Part shown: piece after piece, positions 33,560 to 41,414 of the stretch
How positions within the stretch are numbered: position 1 is the stretch's first letter
Layout: the number at the start of each line of letters is the position of its first letter
NCBI GenBank assembly: GCA_047971485.1
Contig: JBKDZR010000010.1
Span: forward strand, 25,396 to 89,395
Reading direction: 5' to 3'
Source: JBKDZR01 sp047971485
GTDB lineage: Bacteria; Pseudomonadota; Alphaproteobacteria; Rhodobacterales; Rhodobacteraceae
DNA: 64,000 nt
Position numbers and translations under genes: made by a program
Notes under the pieces: model-generated
What the model was told of the DNA's origin: nothing
The model's input: the letters and a program-made list of their open reading frames with translations, nothing else
Databases searched by the model: none

Positions 33560-34837
33560 TTACATCAACCCCAGCCATCTTGGGAGTGCCAGTGACAGGT
33601 CGGGCCAGAGGCTTGTGACCACCAGTACCGGGAGTGCGACAAACGTGATGATGCCCATTGACGCGCGCATCGCCTGTGACACCGGGGCACCGACGACCTT
33701 GCTTGCCATGTAGAGGATCGGTGCGACGGGTGGGCTGTTCGATCCGATGACGACGGAGCAGGCAACGATTGCTGCAAAATGAACGGGATCTATCCCATTG
33801 GCCGACATCGCCGGCAGGAACAGGGGGGCGATCACGACCGTTACGGACAGATCATCCATCAGCGCGCCGGCGGCGATCAGGATCACGTTGACCAGCAAGA
33901 GTGCCATCAGCCTGTTGTCGATCAGCGATTGAACGATGTCGGATATGTCTTGGGGAATGCGTTCGGTTGCCAGGACCCGTGAAATCATGAATGAAAAGAG
34001 GAGAATCATGATGATCGAGCCGGTTGTCTGGGCGGTCAAAACAAGGCTTCTGCTCAGCGACGCGATATTGAGGGATCGGTAGATGAACACCCCGATGAGA
34101 AGCGTTGCCATCGCAGCGACACCTGCGGCTTCTGTTGGTGTGAAGACGCCGCCATAAATGCCACCAAGGATCAAGACGGGCATGAATATTGCCGGCAGCG
34201 CTCGCAAGATTGTCGTGCTGACAGGGGTGGTTGCCGGTGCTTGGGGAGGGATGTCAAGGCGCCGGACCGCGATCGAATTGTAGATGAGCAGACCGATGAT
34301 CAAAAGCAGGGCCGGGCCGATGGTGGCGGCGAACAAGGCCGCGACAGACTGCCGTGTCACGACCGCGAACAGAATGAGCGTGATCGACGGGGGAAACAGG
34401 ATCCCCAGAAGTGATGACACGCCCAGCAGGGCGGCCGTATAGCCCGGTGCGTAGCCTTGTTCGCGGGCGGGGCCTGCGATCATCGTTCCCATGGCGGCAA
34501 CGGCGGCTGTTGCGGTTCCGGCGATGGCACCGAACACGGCCGAAGCCAGTACGATCGTCGCCCCGAGACGTCCGCGGCCGTGTGCCATGCGGGTGGTCAG
34601 TTCAAGCAATCTGGTGGCGAGGCCGCTGGCTTCCATCAGATATCCGGTCAGGATAAAAAGAGGCAGCGCAATCAGGACGATACTGTTCAAAGACCGAAAG
34701 CCCTGAAGCATCAGGATGTCGATATTCGTATCGAAGATCAGCGTCAGCACAGCCAGGACGGCGGCAAAACACCAGGCGATTGGCAGGCCGAGGGCCATCA
34801 GTGCGACAAGCAGTAGCAAAATCAGCATAACGGTCAT
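33560..34837 (-). CDS. dctM: TRAP transporter large permease (DctM-type)
   Basis: A 425-residue multi-helix permease. The ATG at 34837 overlaps the dctQ stop (ATGA at 34834-34837) and gives the expected start MTVMLILLLLVALMALGLPI. Characteristic segments are GAIAGTATAAVAAMGTMIAG, LLGILFPPSITLILFAVVTR, GGIYGGVFTPTEAAGVAAMA and VIGSNSPPVAPILYMASKVV. It is the last gene of the minus-strand dctP-dctQ-dctM operon. Confidence 0.92.
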   Translation of the reverse strand: MTVMLILLLLVALMALGLPIAWCFAAVLAVLTLIFDTNIDILMLQGFRSLNSIVLIALPLFILTGYLMEASGLATRLLELTTRMAHGRGRLGATIVLASAVFGAIAGTATAAVAAMGTMIAGPAREQGYAPGYTAALLGVSSLLGILFPPSITLILFAVVTRQSVAALFAATIGPALLLIIGLLIYNSIAVRRLDIPPQAPATTPVSTTILRALPAIFMPVLILGGIYGGVFTPTEAAGVAAMATLLIGVFIYRSLNIASLSRSLVLTAQTTGSIIMILLFSFMISRVLATERIPQDISDIVQSLIDNRLMALLLVNVILIAAGALMDDLSVTVVIAPLFLPAMSANGIDPVHFAAIVACSVVIGSNSPPVAPILYMASKVVGAPVSQAMRASMGIITFVALPVLVVTSLWPDLSLALPRWLGLM

Positions 34838-35328
34838 TTTCTGGCCTCCCCACCTCGGGTCAGACCCCGATGCAGGTCTTTCAGGGCGACGATTACGCTG
34901 CCAATGGAGCAGACCATGATCGAAGACTGGGGCAGCCATAGCGGCAGGCCGAGGCTGGGGGTTACCTGGGGGCGCACAAGTCCCCAAGTCAGCATCCGAT
35001 AGGACCACCAGCAGAAGAACAGGGATACAATCAGCATCACGCCCGCAATCAGGATGGCGCGAAATCGGCCTGCCTCGGTTGGCCCGAACAGATTGATCCT
35101 CAGGTGCTCGCCCCGCATCGAGGCGAGAAGTGATCCCGACATGTAAAGCTGGACCGCACAGATAAGGACGACCTCGCTGGCTCCGGCTGCAGAGCGGTCC
35201 AGCAGATACCGCGCTATGACCAGATACAGGGTCAACCCCAGCAGACCGACAAGGTTCAGAAGCGAGAAGGCGATGATTGCCTTCTCAATCATGTGGGTAC
35301 ATTTGTGCAGCGCAGTCAGGATGCCCAT
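34834..35328 (-). CDS. dctQ: TRAP transporter small permease (DctQ-type)
   Basis: A 164-residue protein with four hydrophobic helices: around residues 15-37, 45-68, 86-108 and 130-148. The start overlaps the dctP stop by one base (TGATG at 35326-35330). MRGEHLRINLFGP around residue 68-80 is the cytoplasmic loop typical of DctQ. It associates with DctM. Confidence 0.88.
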   Translation of the reverse strand: MGILTALHKCTHMIEKAIIAFSLLNLVGLLGLTLYLVIARYLLDRSAAGASEVVLICAVQLYMSGSLLASMRGEHLRINLFGPTEAGRFRAILIAGVMLIVSLFFCWWSYRMLTWGLVRPQVTPSLGLPLWLPQSSIMVCSIGSVIVALKDLHRGLTRGGEARK

Positions 35329-36335
35329 CAGAATAGGCTGGCATTGGCGCGGATGGTATCCATGATCTCTTTGCCGAGCTTGTCTTCCATCACCGGCCAG
35401 ACCTTCTCGCGAACGACCTTGGCGAATTCGGCGATCGTTTCGTCGGGAAGTTCAATGTATTGTATCCCGGCTTTCCGGGCGAGGTCGACATAGAATTGGT
35501 CCAGCGCTTGCGCCTGTCCGAACCCGTCCGCCATGATCTGCTGAGATGCAGTTTCGACAACGGCTTGCTGTTCGGGTGTGAGGTCTTCCCAGGCCGACAG
35601 GTTGATTGCGATCACGCCGGTGTTGAATTGTTGCCGCAGTCGGTTGTAGTAATCGAGAGTGTCGCGAAAATATTCGTAATCCCAGTATATTACATTGGCG
35701 CCGTCGCCATCTACCACACCTGTTTGGATTGATGTGAAGACCTCGGACCAATCGATGGTCGCGGTCTGATAGCCAAGCGCCTCGATCGTTTCAGCCATGG
35801 GTGTGACGGGGGGAACGCGGATCTTCAGGCTGGCCGCTTCGTCAATTGAACTGGCATATCTGCCTTTGGTTGCTACCCCGTTGAAGCCTTCGGGCCATGC
35901 ACCGAAGAACTTGAGTCCGAGATCGGCGTAGATGCCATCGAGCACGCCGTTCATCCAGCCTCCGGTGCCATAAGCGGCCAGGGCGTCATCCCAGTCAGAG
36001 AACATGTAGGGTGTATAGATCGCCGCGATGCGTTCGTCGTAGGACGTCATCGGCCAGTTGATCATCAGATTGACTTCGTTGGCCATGAAAAGGTCGAAGA
36101 CTTCCTGCTGGCCGCCAAGTTCGTTCTGGTAGAAGACGTCGACCCTGACGGTGCCGTTGGTGCCCGTTTCGATCAGTTCGGCCCAGCGGTCCAGGGCATC
36201 CCCGATTGCCGAGCCCCTTGTGCCGGAATCTGTCGCCATCTTGAGTGTGATGTCTTGGGCGATCGCACTGCCTGTGGCCAAAGCTGCACAGACGGCTGCC
36301 ACGATAATTTTTGATAACTTTTTTTGTTTTGACAT
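35328..36335 (-). CDS. dctP: TRAP transporter periplasmic substrate-binding protein (DctP-type)
   Basis: A 335-residue binding protein with signal peptide (IIVAAVCAALATGSAIA, cleavage near residue 26) and mature start QDITLKMATDSGTRGSAIGD. The DctP region ASLKIRVPPVTPMAETIEAL, then TSIQTGVVDG, is present with the carboxylate-binding Arg. GAGGAGA precedes the ATG. A perfect GTACA-N4-TGTAC inverted repeat lies 29-42 bp upstream. The ligand should be a carboxylated compound, perhaps a methylated amino acid or small peptide given the surrounding genes (inference). Confidence 0.9.
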   Translation of the reverse strand: MSKQKKLSKIIVAAVCAALATGSAIAQDITLKMATDSGTRGSAIGDALDRWAELIETGTNGTVRVDVFYQNELGGQQEVFDLFMANEVNLMINWPMTSYDERIAAIYTPYMFSDWDDALAAYGTGGWMNGVLDGIYADLGLKFFGAWPEGFNGVATKGRYASSIDEAASLKIRVPPVTPMAETIEALGYQTATIDWSEVFTSIQTGVVDGDGANVIYWDYEYFRDTLDYYNRLRQQFNTGVIAINLSAWEDLTPEQQAVVETASQQIMADGFGQAQALDQFYVDLARKAGIQYIELPDETIAEFAKVVREKVWPVMEDKLGKEIMDTIRANASLF

Positions 36336-36363
36336 AAGAATCTCCTCTGCTGCATTCTATTAA

Positions 36364-36377
36364 GTACAAAACTGTAC
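36364..36377. promoter_or_regulatory. Perfect GTACA-N4-TGTAC operator upstream of the TRAP operon
   Basis: The bases read GTACA-aaac-TGTAC with fully complementary arms. It is the best copy of the element shared by five sites in 32339-39825 and probably defines the operator. Confidence 0.65.
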
Positions 36378-36481
36378 AATATGACAAGATCAGAGTAGGC
36401 TTGTTCCGCAGGCAGCAGTAAAAAATGCCAAGAAAAGCGGCACTCATCGCATGCCGCTTCCATGTCTCGGGGGTGTAGGGG

Positions 36482-37126
36482 TCAGGTACCCTGCAGGCTT
36501 TCGAAGGCTTTCACCGACAGGGCTTCGACTTCCAGGTCCGTCGGGTGCTGGCCTGTCAGGCAATACAGGTAGTCCCGGGCGCGCGCGATCCGGGTTTCCC
36601 GTGCTTCCAGAGGATCCTGCACATGATAGCCGATCTGCGTGAAATAAACGATCTGGGCCCGAACGTCTGCTTCGGAATAGGAATAGTCGTGGCGCCGGAA
36701 CATGCCGGCTATGGCCTCCAGTCGGGCACCCTCGCTTTGGTCCAGCGCTCGGCGAACGGACGGATCGCGCCGGGCCCAGTCCCGGATGGCGAAGTCTAGC
36801 TTGGTATCGAAATTCTTGGGGGATACCCAGACGGCAAGCAGGTTCCCAAGGGCCATACCGATCGACGGTGCCGGGGCGCTTGCTGCCTCGACAAGGACTT
36901 TCGTGTTGGTGCGCGCCCAGACCTCTATCAAGGCGTTCAGAAGCTCAGTCCGGTTCTTGAAGTACCAGTAGAAGCTTGATCTTGCGCAATCGAGTTTTCG
37001 CGACAGGTTGAGAACTTTAACCTGGTCCACGCCTTCCGTGACCAGGGTTGTCATCGCGACGTTCAGCCAGTCTTCCCGAGAGGTTCGCCCAGGGCCGCGC
37101 ACACGTACCGATTTCTCTTTGATCAT
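36482..37126 (-). CDS. TetR-family transcriptional regulator
   Basis: A 214-residue TetR protein. The DNA-binding N-terminus reads REDWLNVAMTTLVTEGVDQV and then LNLSRKLDCARSSFYWYFKN with RTELLNALIE, the normal HTH pattern of the family. The ligand domain follows (residues 75-200). It sits centrally among the peptide ABC, dipeptidase, TRAP and demethylation genes, whose promoters share a GTACA-N4-TGTAC repeat. Its own upstream region has only a half-match (37159-37172). I infer that it controls this set, responding to an imported compound. Confidence 0.88.
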   Translation of the reverse strand: MIKEKSVRVRGPGRTSREDWLNVAMTTLVTEGVDQVKVLNLSRKLDCARSSFYWYFKNRTELLNALIEVWARTNTKVLVEAASAPAPSIGMALGNLLAVWVSPKNFDTKLDFAIRDWARRDPSVRRALDQSEGARLEAIAGMFRRHDYSYSEADVRAQIVYFTQIGYHVQDPLEARETRIARARDYLYCLTGQHPTDLEVEALSVKAFESLQGT

Positions 37127-37158
37127 TCGTCAACTGGTCCTTTAACTATGTCTTTTAT

Positions 37159-37172
37159 GTACAGGCCAGTGT
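37159..37172. promoter_or_regulatory. Half-conserved GTACA element upstream of tetR
   Basis: The bases read GTACA-ggcc-AGTGT. Only the left arm matches the operator of the region, so this may be a weak autoregulatory site or chance. Confidence 0.3.
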
Positions 37173-37212
37173 GAAAATTGTCGATGCTATAGGCGTGGGA
37201 ATGAAGGATATT

Positions 37213-37249
37213 CCCCCCGCAGTGATGAAATATTGGACACTGCAGGGGG
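37213..37249 (-). terminator. Hairpin terminator after the dimethylglycine dehydrogenase-like gene
   Basis: Arms CCCCCCGCAGTG (37213-37224) and CACTGCAGGGGG (37238-37249) pair at 11 of 12 positions with a 13-nt loop. It lies directly after the minus-strand stop at 37257 and before the TetR promoter, separating the two transcripts. Confidence 0.65.
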
Positions 37250-37256
37250 TGTTATT

Positions 37257-39656
37257 TCAGCCGCGCATCTTGGCGCCCGTCGGATCGTAGGCGGTGGCGG
37301 GGATGATCCGGGCCTGTCGTTCCTCTCCGATGACGTGCACAATGACCGACTGGCCTTCCTCTGCGACATTTGTGTCCACCAGCGCCATGGCAAGACTTTT
37401 GCTGACGCGGTGCCCATATGCCCCCGAGGTTGTCATCCCGATGATGCGGCTGTTCTGCCAGATCGGCTCGAAGCCTACGGCATCGGCGTCTGTTGCGTCG
37501 ATCTCCAGCGTGACAAGCCGTCGTGTGGGGGCATTGTCCGCTGCGGCAGCGGCCTTGCCGATGAAGTCCGGTTTCGTTGTGTCGATCCAACGATCAAGGC
37601 CGGTCATCGCCGGGGTATAGGCCTGCGTGAATTCGGCGTTCCAGATTCCGATGCCCTTCTCCAGGCGCATTGAGAACATGGCCCTGAACCCGATTTCCTT
37701 CAGGCCCAGATCCGTGCCTGCCTTGAGCAACAGCCGCCGAAGCTGGGCGTGTTCGGATGCTGGCACGCTGATTTCCACGGCCGTTTCACCCGATAGCGAC
37801 AGGCGCGCAATGCGGGCGCGATGCAGGCCAAGATCCACGTCGCGGCAGTGCATCATGCGCAGGTCCGACAGGTCAGTCTCGGAGATTTTCGATAGGATTT
37901 CAAATGTCTTCGGGCCGTTGAGAGAAAAGCCGGTGACATCGTCCGAAATGTCTTCGATGCGCACGTCACCTGCCAAGTTCTGTTGGAACCAGCGCATGTG
38001 GAAAGCCCGCAGGTAATAGGATCCCATCAGCCAGAAAGACCCGTCCCCCCAGTTGAAGCAGGTCATGTCGCCTTTCAGGCGTCCATCATGGCCCAGCATA
38101 ACTGCAAGGCGGACGCGCCCGGTCGCCGGAATCTTTGAGGCGATCAGGCGATCGAGCCATTTGGTCGCATCCTTCCCGGTGATGCGGTAGCGGGCAAAGC
38201 CGGCAATATCCAGCATCCCGGCCGTTGTTTCGCAGGCCTTGCATTCCTCGGCGACCAGCGGGAAGGCGGTTGAGCGCTGCATAGTGCCGGGTTCCTCAAA
38301 GCCTTCGGGCGCGAAGTACAGCGGCGTTTCCAGTCCCCAGCTGTCACCCCAACGGGCGCCCGCGGCATCCATCTCGGCGTAGGAGCTGGTGGTGCGCAGC
38401 GTGCGCCCGGCGGGAAGTTGTTCGTTTGGATACGTCAGAACGAAACGGCGGGCATAGAATTGGGCTGTTGTCTGGCGAATGTATTCCTTGTTCGACTGGT
38501 GTGCGCCATAGCGTGCGACGTCCATGCCGAAGATGTCCTGTTCGGGCTGGCCATGAATCATCCACTCGGCCAGCGCCTTGCCGACGCCGCCACCCTGGCT
38601 GAAGCCGGCCATCACGCCGCAGGCCACCCAGTAGCCCCGTGGCCCGATTGGCCCGACCAGCGGGTTGCCATCGGGGGCAAATGTGAAGGCACCATTCACC
38701 CATCTCTTGATCCCGACTGTCTCAAGGCCGGGGAAGCGCTCGAAGCCCAGGCTGAGCTCTTCGCCGATGCGATCAATGTCTTCGGGGATAAGGTCCATTC
38801 CGTAGTCCCATGGCGCGCCATCCATGTACCAGTGTCGGGCGTCGCGTTCATATACGCCCAGCAGTAGGCCGTCATGCTCTTGCCGGGTATAGGTGTAGCC
38901 CTCCGGATCAACGATGATCGGCAACTCTCCGTCCAGCTGGTCAAGTGGATCGAATTTCTCTGTAATCAGATAATGATGTTCCATCGGCGTGACCGGCAGA
39001 TCGACCCCGGCCATGTGCCCCAGCTGTTTCGCCCAGAGCCCGCCACAGTTCACCACATGTTCGGTGTGGATCGTGCCGTTTTCGGTTGTGACGTCCCAGG
39101 TGCCATCTGCGCGCTGGTTAAGGTCGAGTACCCGGTTGCGCAGGATCAGGTCGGCGCCGCGTTTCCGGGCGGCGTTCGCATAGGCGTAGGTGGTGCCGTT
39201 CGGGTCAAGATAGCCTTCGTTCGAATCGTAAAGTCCCCCCAATACATCCGATGTCTTGATGACGCCTTTCGTGCGGTCTTCGATTTCTGCTGGTGTGAGA
39301 AGTTGCGCGGTTTCGACGCCAATGGCGCGGAAGGTTGCCCAACCGGCTTTCAGCTGTTCCCAGCGGGGACCGGTGGTCGCCAGGTTGATGCCTCCGGTCA
39401 TGTGAAGGCCGCAGCTCTGCCCGCTTTCTTCTTCGATCTCCCTGTACAGATTGATCGTATAGTCCTGCAGGGATGCGATGTTCGGATCGCCGTTCAGGGC
39501 ATGGAATCCCGCCGCGGCGTGCCATGTCGAGCCGGCCGTCAATTCCGACCGTTCGACAAGCGCCACATCGGTCCAGCCTAATTTCGCCAAGTGATACAAC
39601 ACCGAAGCGCCGACGACGCCGCCCCCGATTACGACGGCCTGGTATGAAGATTTCAT
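37257..39656 (-). CDS. Dimethylglycine/sarcosine dehydrogenase family protein (FAD domain plus GcvT domain)
   Basis: A 799-residue two-part enzyme. Residues 1 to about 385 form a DAO-type flavin domain with VVIGGGVVGASVLYHLAKLG and the motif SELTAGSTWHAAAGF, whose His usually holds FAD covalently. From about residue 425 a GcvT-like folate-binding domain follows, with AMLGHDGRLKGDMTCFNWGD and FSMRLEKGIGIWNAEF. Family members oxidatively remove an N-methyl group and pass the formaldehyde unit to tetrahydrofolate, electrons going to ETF. The gene is divergent from soxB, with two GTACA-type operators between. The substrate may be dimethylglycine, sarcosine or another N-methyl amino acid. Confidence 0.87.
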   Translation of the reverse strand: MKSSYQAVVIGGGVVGASVLYHLAKLGWTDVALVERSELTAGSTWHAAAGFHALNGDPNIASLQDYTINLYREIEEESGQSCGLHMTGGINLATTGPRWEQLKAGWATFRAIGVETAQLLTPAEIEDRTKGVIKTSDVLGGLYDSNEGYLDPNGTTYAYANAARKRGADLILRNRVLDLNQRADGTWDVTTENGTIHTEHVVNCGGLWAKQLGHMAGVDLPVTPMEHHYLITEKFDPLDQLDGELPIIVDPEGYTYTRQEHDGLLLGVYERDARHWYMDGAPWDYGMDLIPEDIDRIGEELSLGFERFPGLETVGIKRWVNGAFTFAPDGNPLVGPIGPRGYWVACGVMAGFSQGGGVGKALAEWMIHGQPEQDIFGMDVARYGAHQSNKEYIRQTTAQFYARRFVLTYPNEQLPAGRTLRTTSSYAEMDAAGARWGDSWGLETPLYFAPEGFEEPGTMQRSTAFPLVAEECKACETTAGMLDIAGFARYRITGKDATKWLDRLIASKIPATGRVRLAVMLGHDGRLKGDMTCFNWGDGSFWLMGSYYLRAFHMRWFQQNLAGDVRIEDISDDVTGFSLNGPKTFEILSKISETDLSDLRMMHCRDVDLGLHRARIARLSLSGETAVEISVPASEHAQLRRLLLKAGTDLGLKEIGFRAMFSMRLEKGIGIWNAEFTQAYTPAMTGLDRWIDTTKPDFIGKAAAAADNAPTRRLVTLEIDATDADAVGFEPIWQNSRIIGMTTSGAYGHRVSKSLAMALVDTNVAEEGQSVIVHVIGEERQARIIPATAYDPTGAKMRG

Positions 39657-39723
39657 AATCCCTCCTTGATTTTCTTGCTGTCACGACCCCAAAAGCGCTG
39701 CGATCACAAAATTGTCCAGCACT

Positions 39724-39737
39724 GTACATATATAGAC
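39724..39737. promoter_or_regulatory. GTACA-N4-TAGAC operator, dimethylglycine dehydrogenase side
   Basis: The bases read GTACA-tata-TAGAC, two mismatches in the right arm relative to GTACA-N4-TGTAC. It lies 68-81 bp upstream of the minus-strand start at 39656. Confidence 0.5.
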
Positions 39738-39811
39738 AGAAATAACGCAACTTGATGCTTAAAATTTCATCAAATATCTGTATTTTTTGTCTTTGTCCTG
39801 ATGTATTGTAT

Positions 39812-39825
39812 GTACATTATTGAAC
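39812..39825. promoter_or_regulatory. GTACA-N4-TGAAC operator, soxB side
   Basis: The bases read GTACA-ttat-TGAAC, one mismatch from the perfect repeat. It lies 32-45 bp upstream of soxB and shares the ttat spacer with the copy at 32339. Confidence 0.58.
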
Positions 39826-39856
39826 ATAAAATCATGAGGGTGATAGGCTGACGTTA

Positions 39857-41137
39857 ATGTCCCCCGCACCAGACGAGGCCCGTGTGACCACAAAATATTC
39901 CGCTCTTTCCGTGATCAAGGAGGGCCTGCGTGGACAGACAGGCTGGGCTCGCGCATGGCGTTCGCCGCAGATGAAGCCCCGTTATGATGTCGTGATCATC
40001 GGAGGGGGTGGGCAAGGGCTTGCCACGGCCTACTACTTGGCGAAGAACCACGGCATCACCGATGTGGCGATCATCGAGAAGAGCTGGCTTGGGGGTGGCA
40101 ACACCGGCCGGAATACGACGGTGATCCGGTCGAACTATTTCTACCCCGAAAGCGCCGCGCTTTATGAACTGTCGATGCAGCTCTACGAGGGCCTGTCGAA
40201 GGAATTGAACTACAACGTCATGTTCTCGCAGCGTGGAATGCTTGTCCTGACCCATTCCGATGCCGAGACCGAGATGGCCGCGCGCAATGTCAACGCCATG
40301 AAACTGAACGGAACAGATGCAGAGCTTCTGGAGTGGCAAGACGTCCAGCGCCGTGCCCCGCTGCTCAATTTCCGTAGTGACGCACGTTTCCCCATACACG
40401 GAGCGGTCTGGCAGGGTCGGGCAGGCACCGGGCGCCATGATGCGGTGGCCTGGGGCTATGCCCGTGCCGCCAGCAGGTTGGGTGTGGATATTATCCAGAA
40501 CTGTGAGGTTCTGGATGTCATCAGTGAAGGTGGCCGGATCAGTGGGCTGGAGACGACACACGGCCCCATCCGTGCAGGTGTCATCGGCGCTGCGACGGCG
40601 GGCAGTAGTTCTATCATCGCGAAAATGATGCAGATCCGTTTGCCTATAACATCTTACGCGCTTCAGGCCTTTGTGTCCGAACCGCTAAAGCCGGTGATTG
40701 ACACTGTGGTTTTTTCCCCGGCGCATGGCACCTATTTCAGCCAGTCCGACAAGGGCGGCCTGGTGATCGGTGGCGGCCTGGATCGGGTCCCGTCCTATGG
40801 ACAGCGTGGCAATCTTCCAATGCAGGAGGCTGTGTTGTCGGGGATGGTTGAAATGGCGCCGATGCTGGCCAAGGTCAAGCTGCTACGACACTGGGCCGGG
40901 ATCGTAGATGTTACGCCGGACAGTTCGCCGATCATTGGGGGCAAGGGGGTGGATGGTCTCTATTTCAACTGTGGCTGGGGCACCGGCGGGTTCAAGGCGA
41001 TCCCGGCGGGGGGCACTTTGTTTGCCCATCTTCTGGCAACGGGCCGACACCATGAGATCAGCCGCCCCTTTGATCCTGACAGGTTTGAAACCGGTCGGCT
41101 GATCGACGAAGGCGCCGCGTCTGGCATCGCACATTGA
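39857..41137 (+). CDS. soxB: Sarcosine oxidase subunit beta
   Basis: A 426-residue flavoprotein subunit. Landmarks are YDVVIIGGGGQGLATAYYLA, KNHGITDVAIIEKSWLGGGN and TGRNTTVIRSNYF, all standard for SoxB, and GLYFNCGWGTGGFKAIPAGG near the C-terminus. It carries FAD and covalent FMN in known heterotetrameric enzymes and oxidises sarcosine to glycine with formation of methylene-THF and hydrogen peroxide. A GTG nine codons further in (39884) would give the commonest family start (TTKYSALSVI) and is an alternative. The order soxB-D-A-G is complete. Confidence 0.92.
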   Translation: MSPAPDEARVTTKYSALSVIKEGLRGQTGWARAWRSPQMKPRYDVVIIGGGGQGLATAYYLAKNHGITDVAIIEKSWLGGGNTGRNTTVIRSNYFYPESAALYELSMQLYEGLSKELNYNVMFSQRGMLVLTHSDAETEMAARNVNAMKLNGTDAELLEWQDVQRRAPLLNFRSDARFPIHGAVWQGRAGTGRHDAVAWGYARAASRLGVDIIQNCEVLDVISEGGRISGLETTHGPIRAGVIGAATAGSSSIIAKMMQIRLPITSYALQAFVSEPLKPVIDTVVFSPAHGTYFSQSDKGGLVIGGGLDRVPSYGQRGNLPMQEAVLSGMVEMAPMLAKVKLLRHWAGIVDVTPDSSPIIGGKGVDGLYFNCGWGTGGFKAIPAGGTLFAHLLATGRHHEISRPFDPDRFETGRLIDEGAASGIAH

Positions 41138-41147
41138 AGGACACGTC

Positions 41148-41414
41148 ATGCAGAAATTTCCCTGCCCTTTCTGCGGGTTCCGCAACGAAACGGAATTTCA
41201 TTTCGTTGCCGAGGCCGGCAAGGTCCGTCCGGACACAAGCGGCACAGTCGAAACGCACGACTGGGCAAGTTACCTGTTCGATCAGTCGAATGGCTGCGGA
41301 CCGGTCCGCGAGGTCTGGACACACTTGCCCTGCGCCGAGATGTTTATCCTTCATCGTGATAGCGTCACGATGAAGGTCACTGGGTCCACCGCCCTGCGGA
41401 AGGACGCGGAATGA
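41148..41414 (+). CDS. soxD: Sarcosine oxidase subunit delta
   Basis: An 88-residue zinc-binding subunit. FPCPFCGFRNETEFHF supplies the first Cys pair. DWASYLFDQSNGCGPVREVW followed by LPCAEMFILHRDSVTMKV matches the SoxD core, with a Cys in the position that normally completes the zinc site. The stop overlaps the soxA start (ATGA at 41411-41414). It is slightly shorter than common SoxD proteins but looks complete. Confidence 0.88.
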   Translation: MQKFPCPFCGFRNETEFHFVAEAGKVRPDTSGTVETHDWASYLFDQSNGCGPVREVWTHLPCAEMFILHRDSVTMKVTGSTALRKDAE

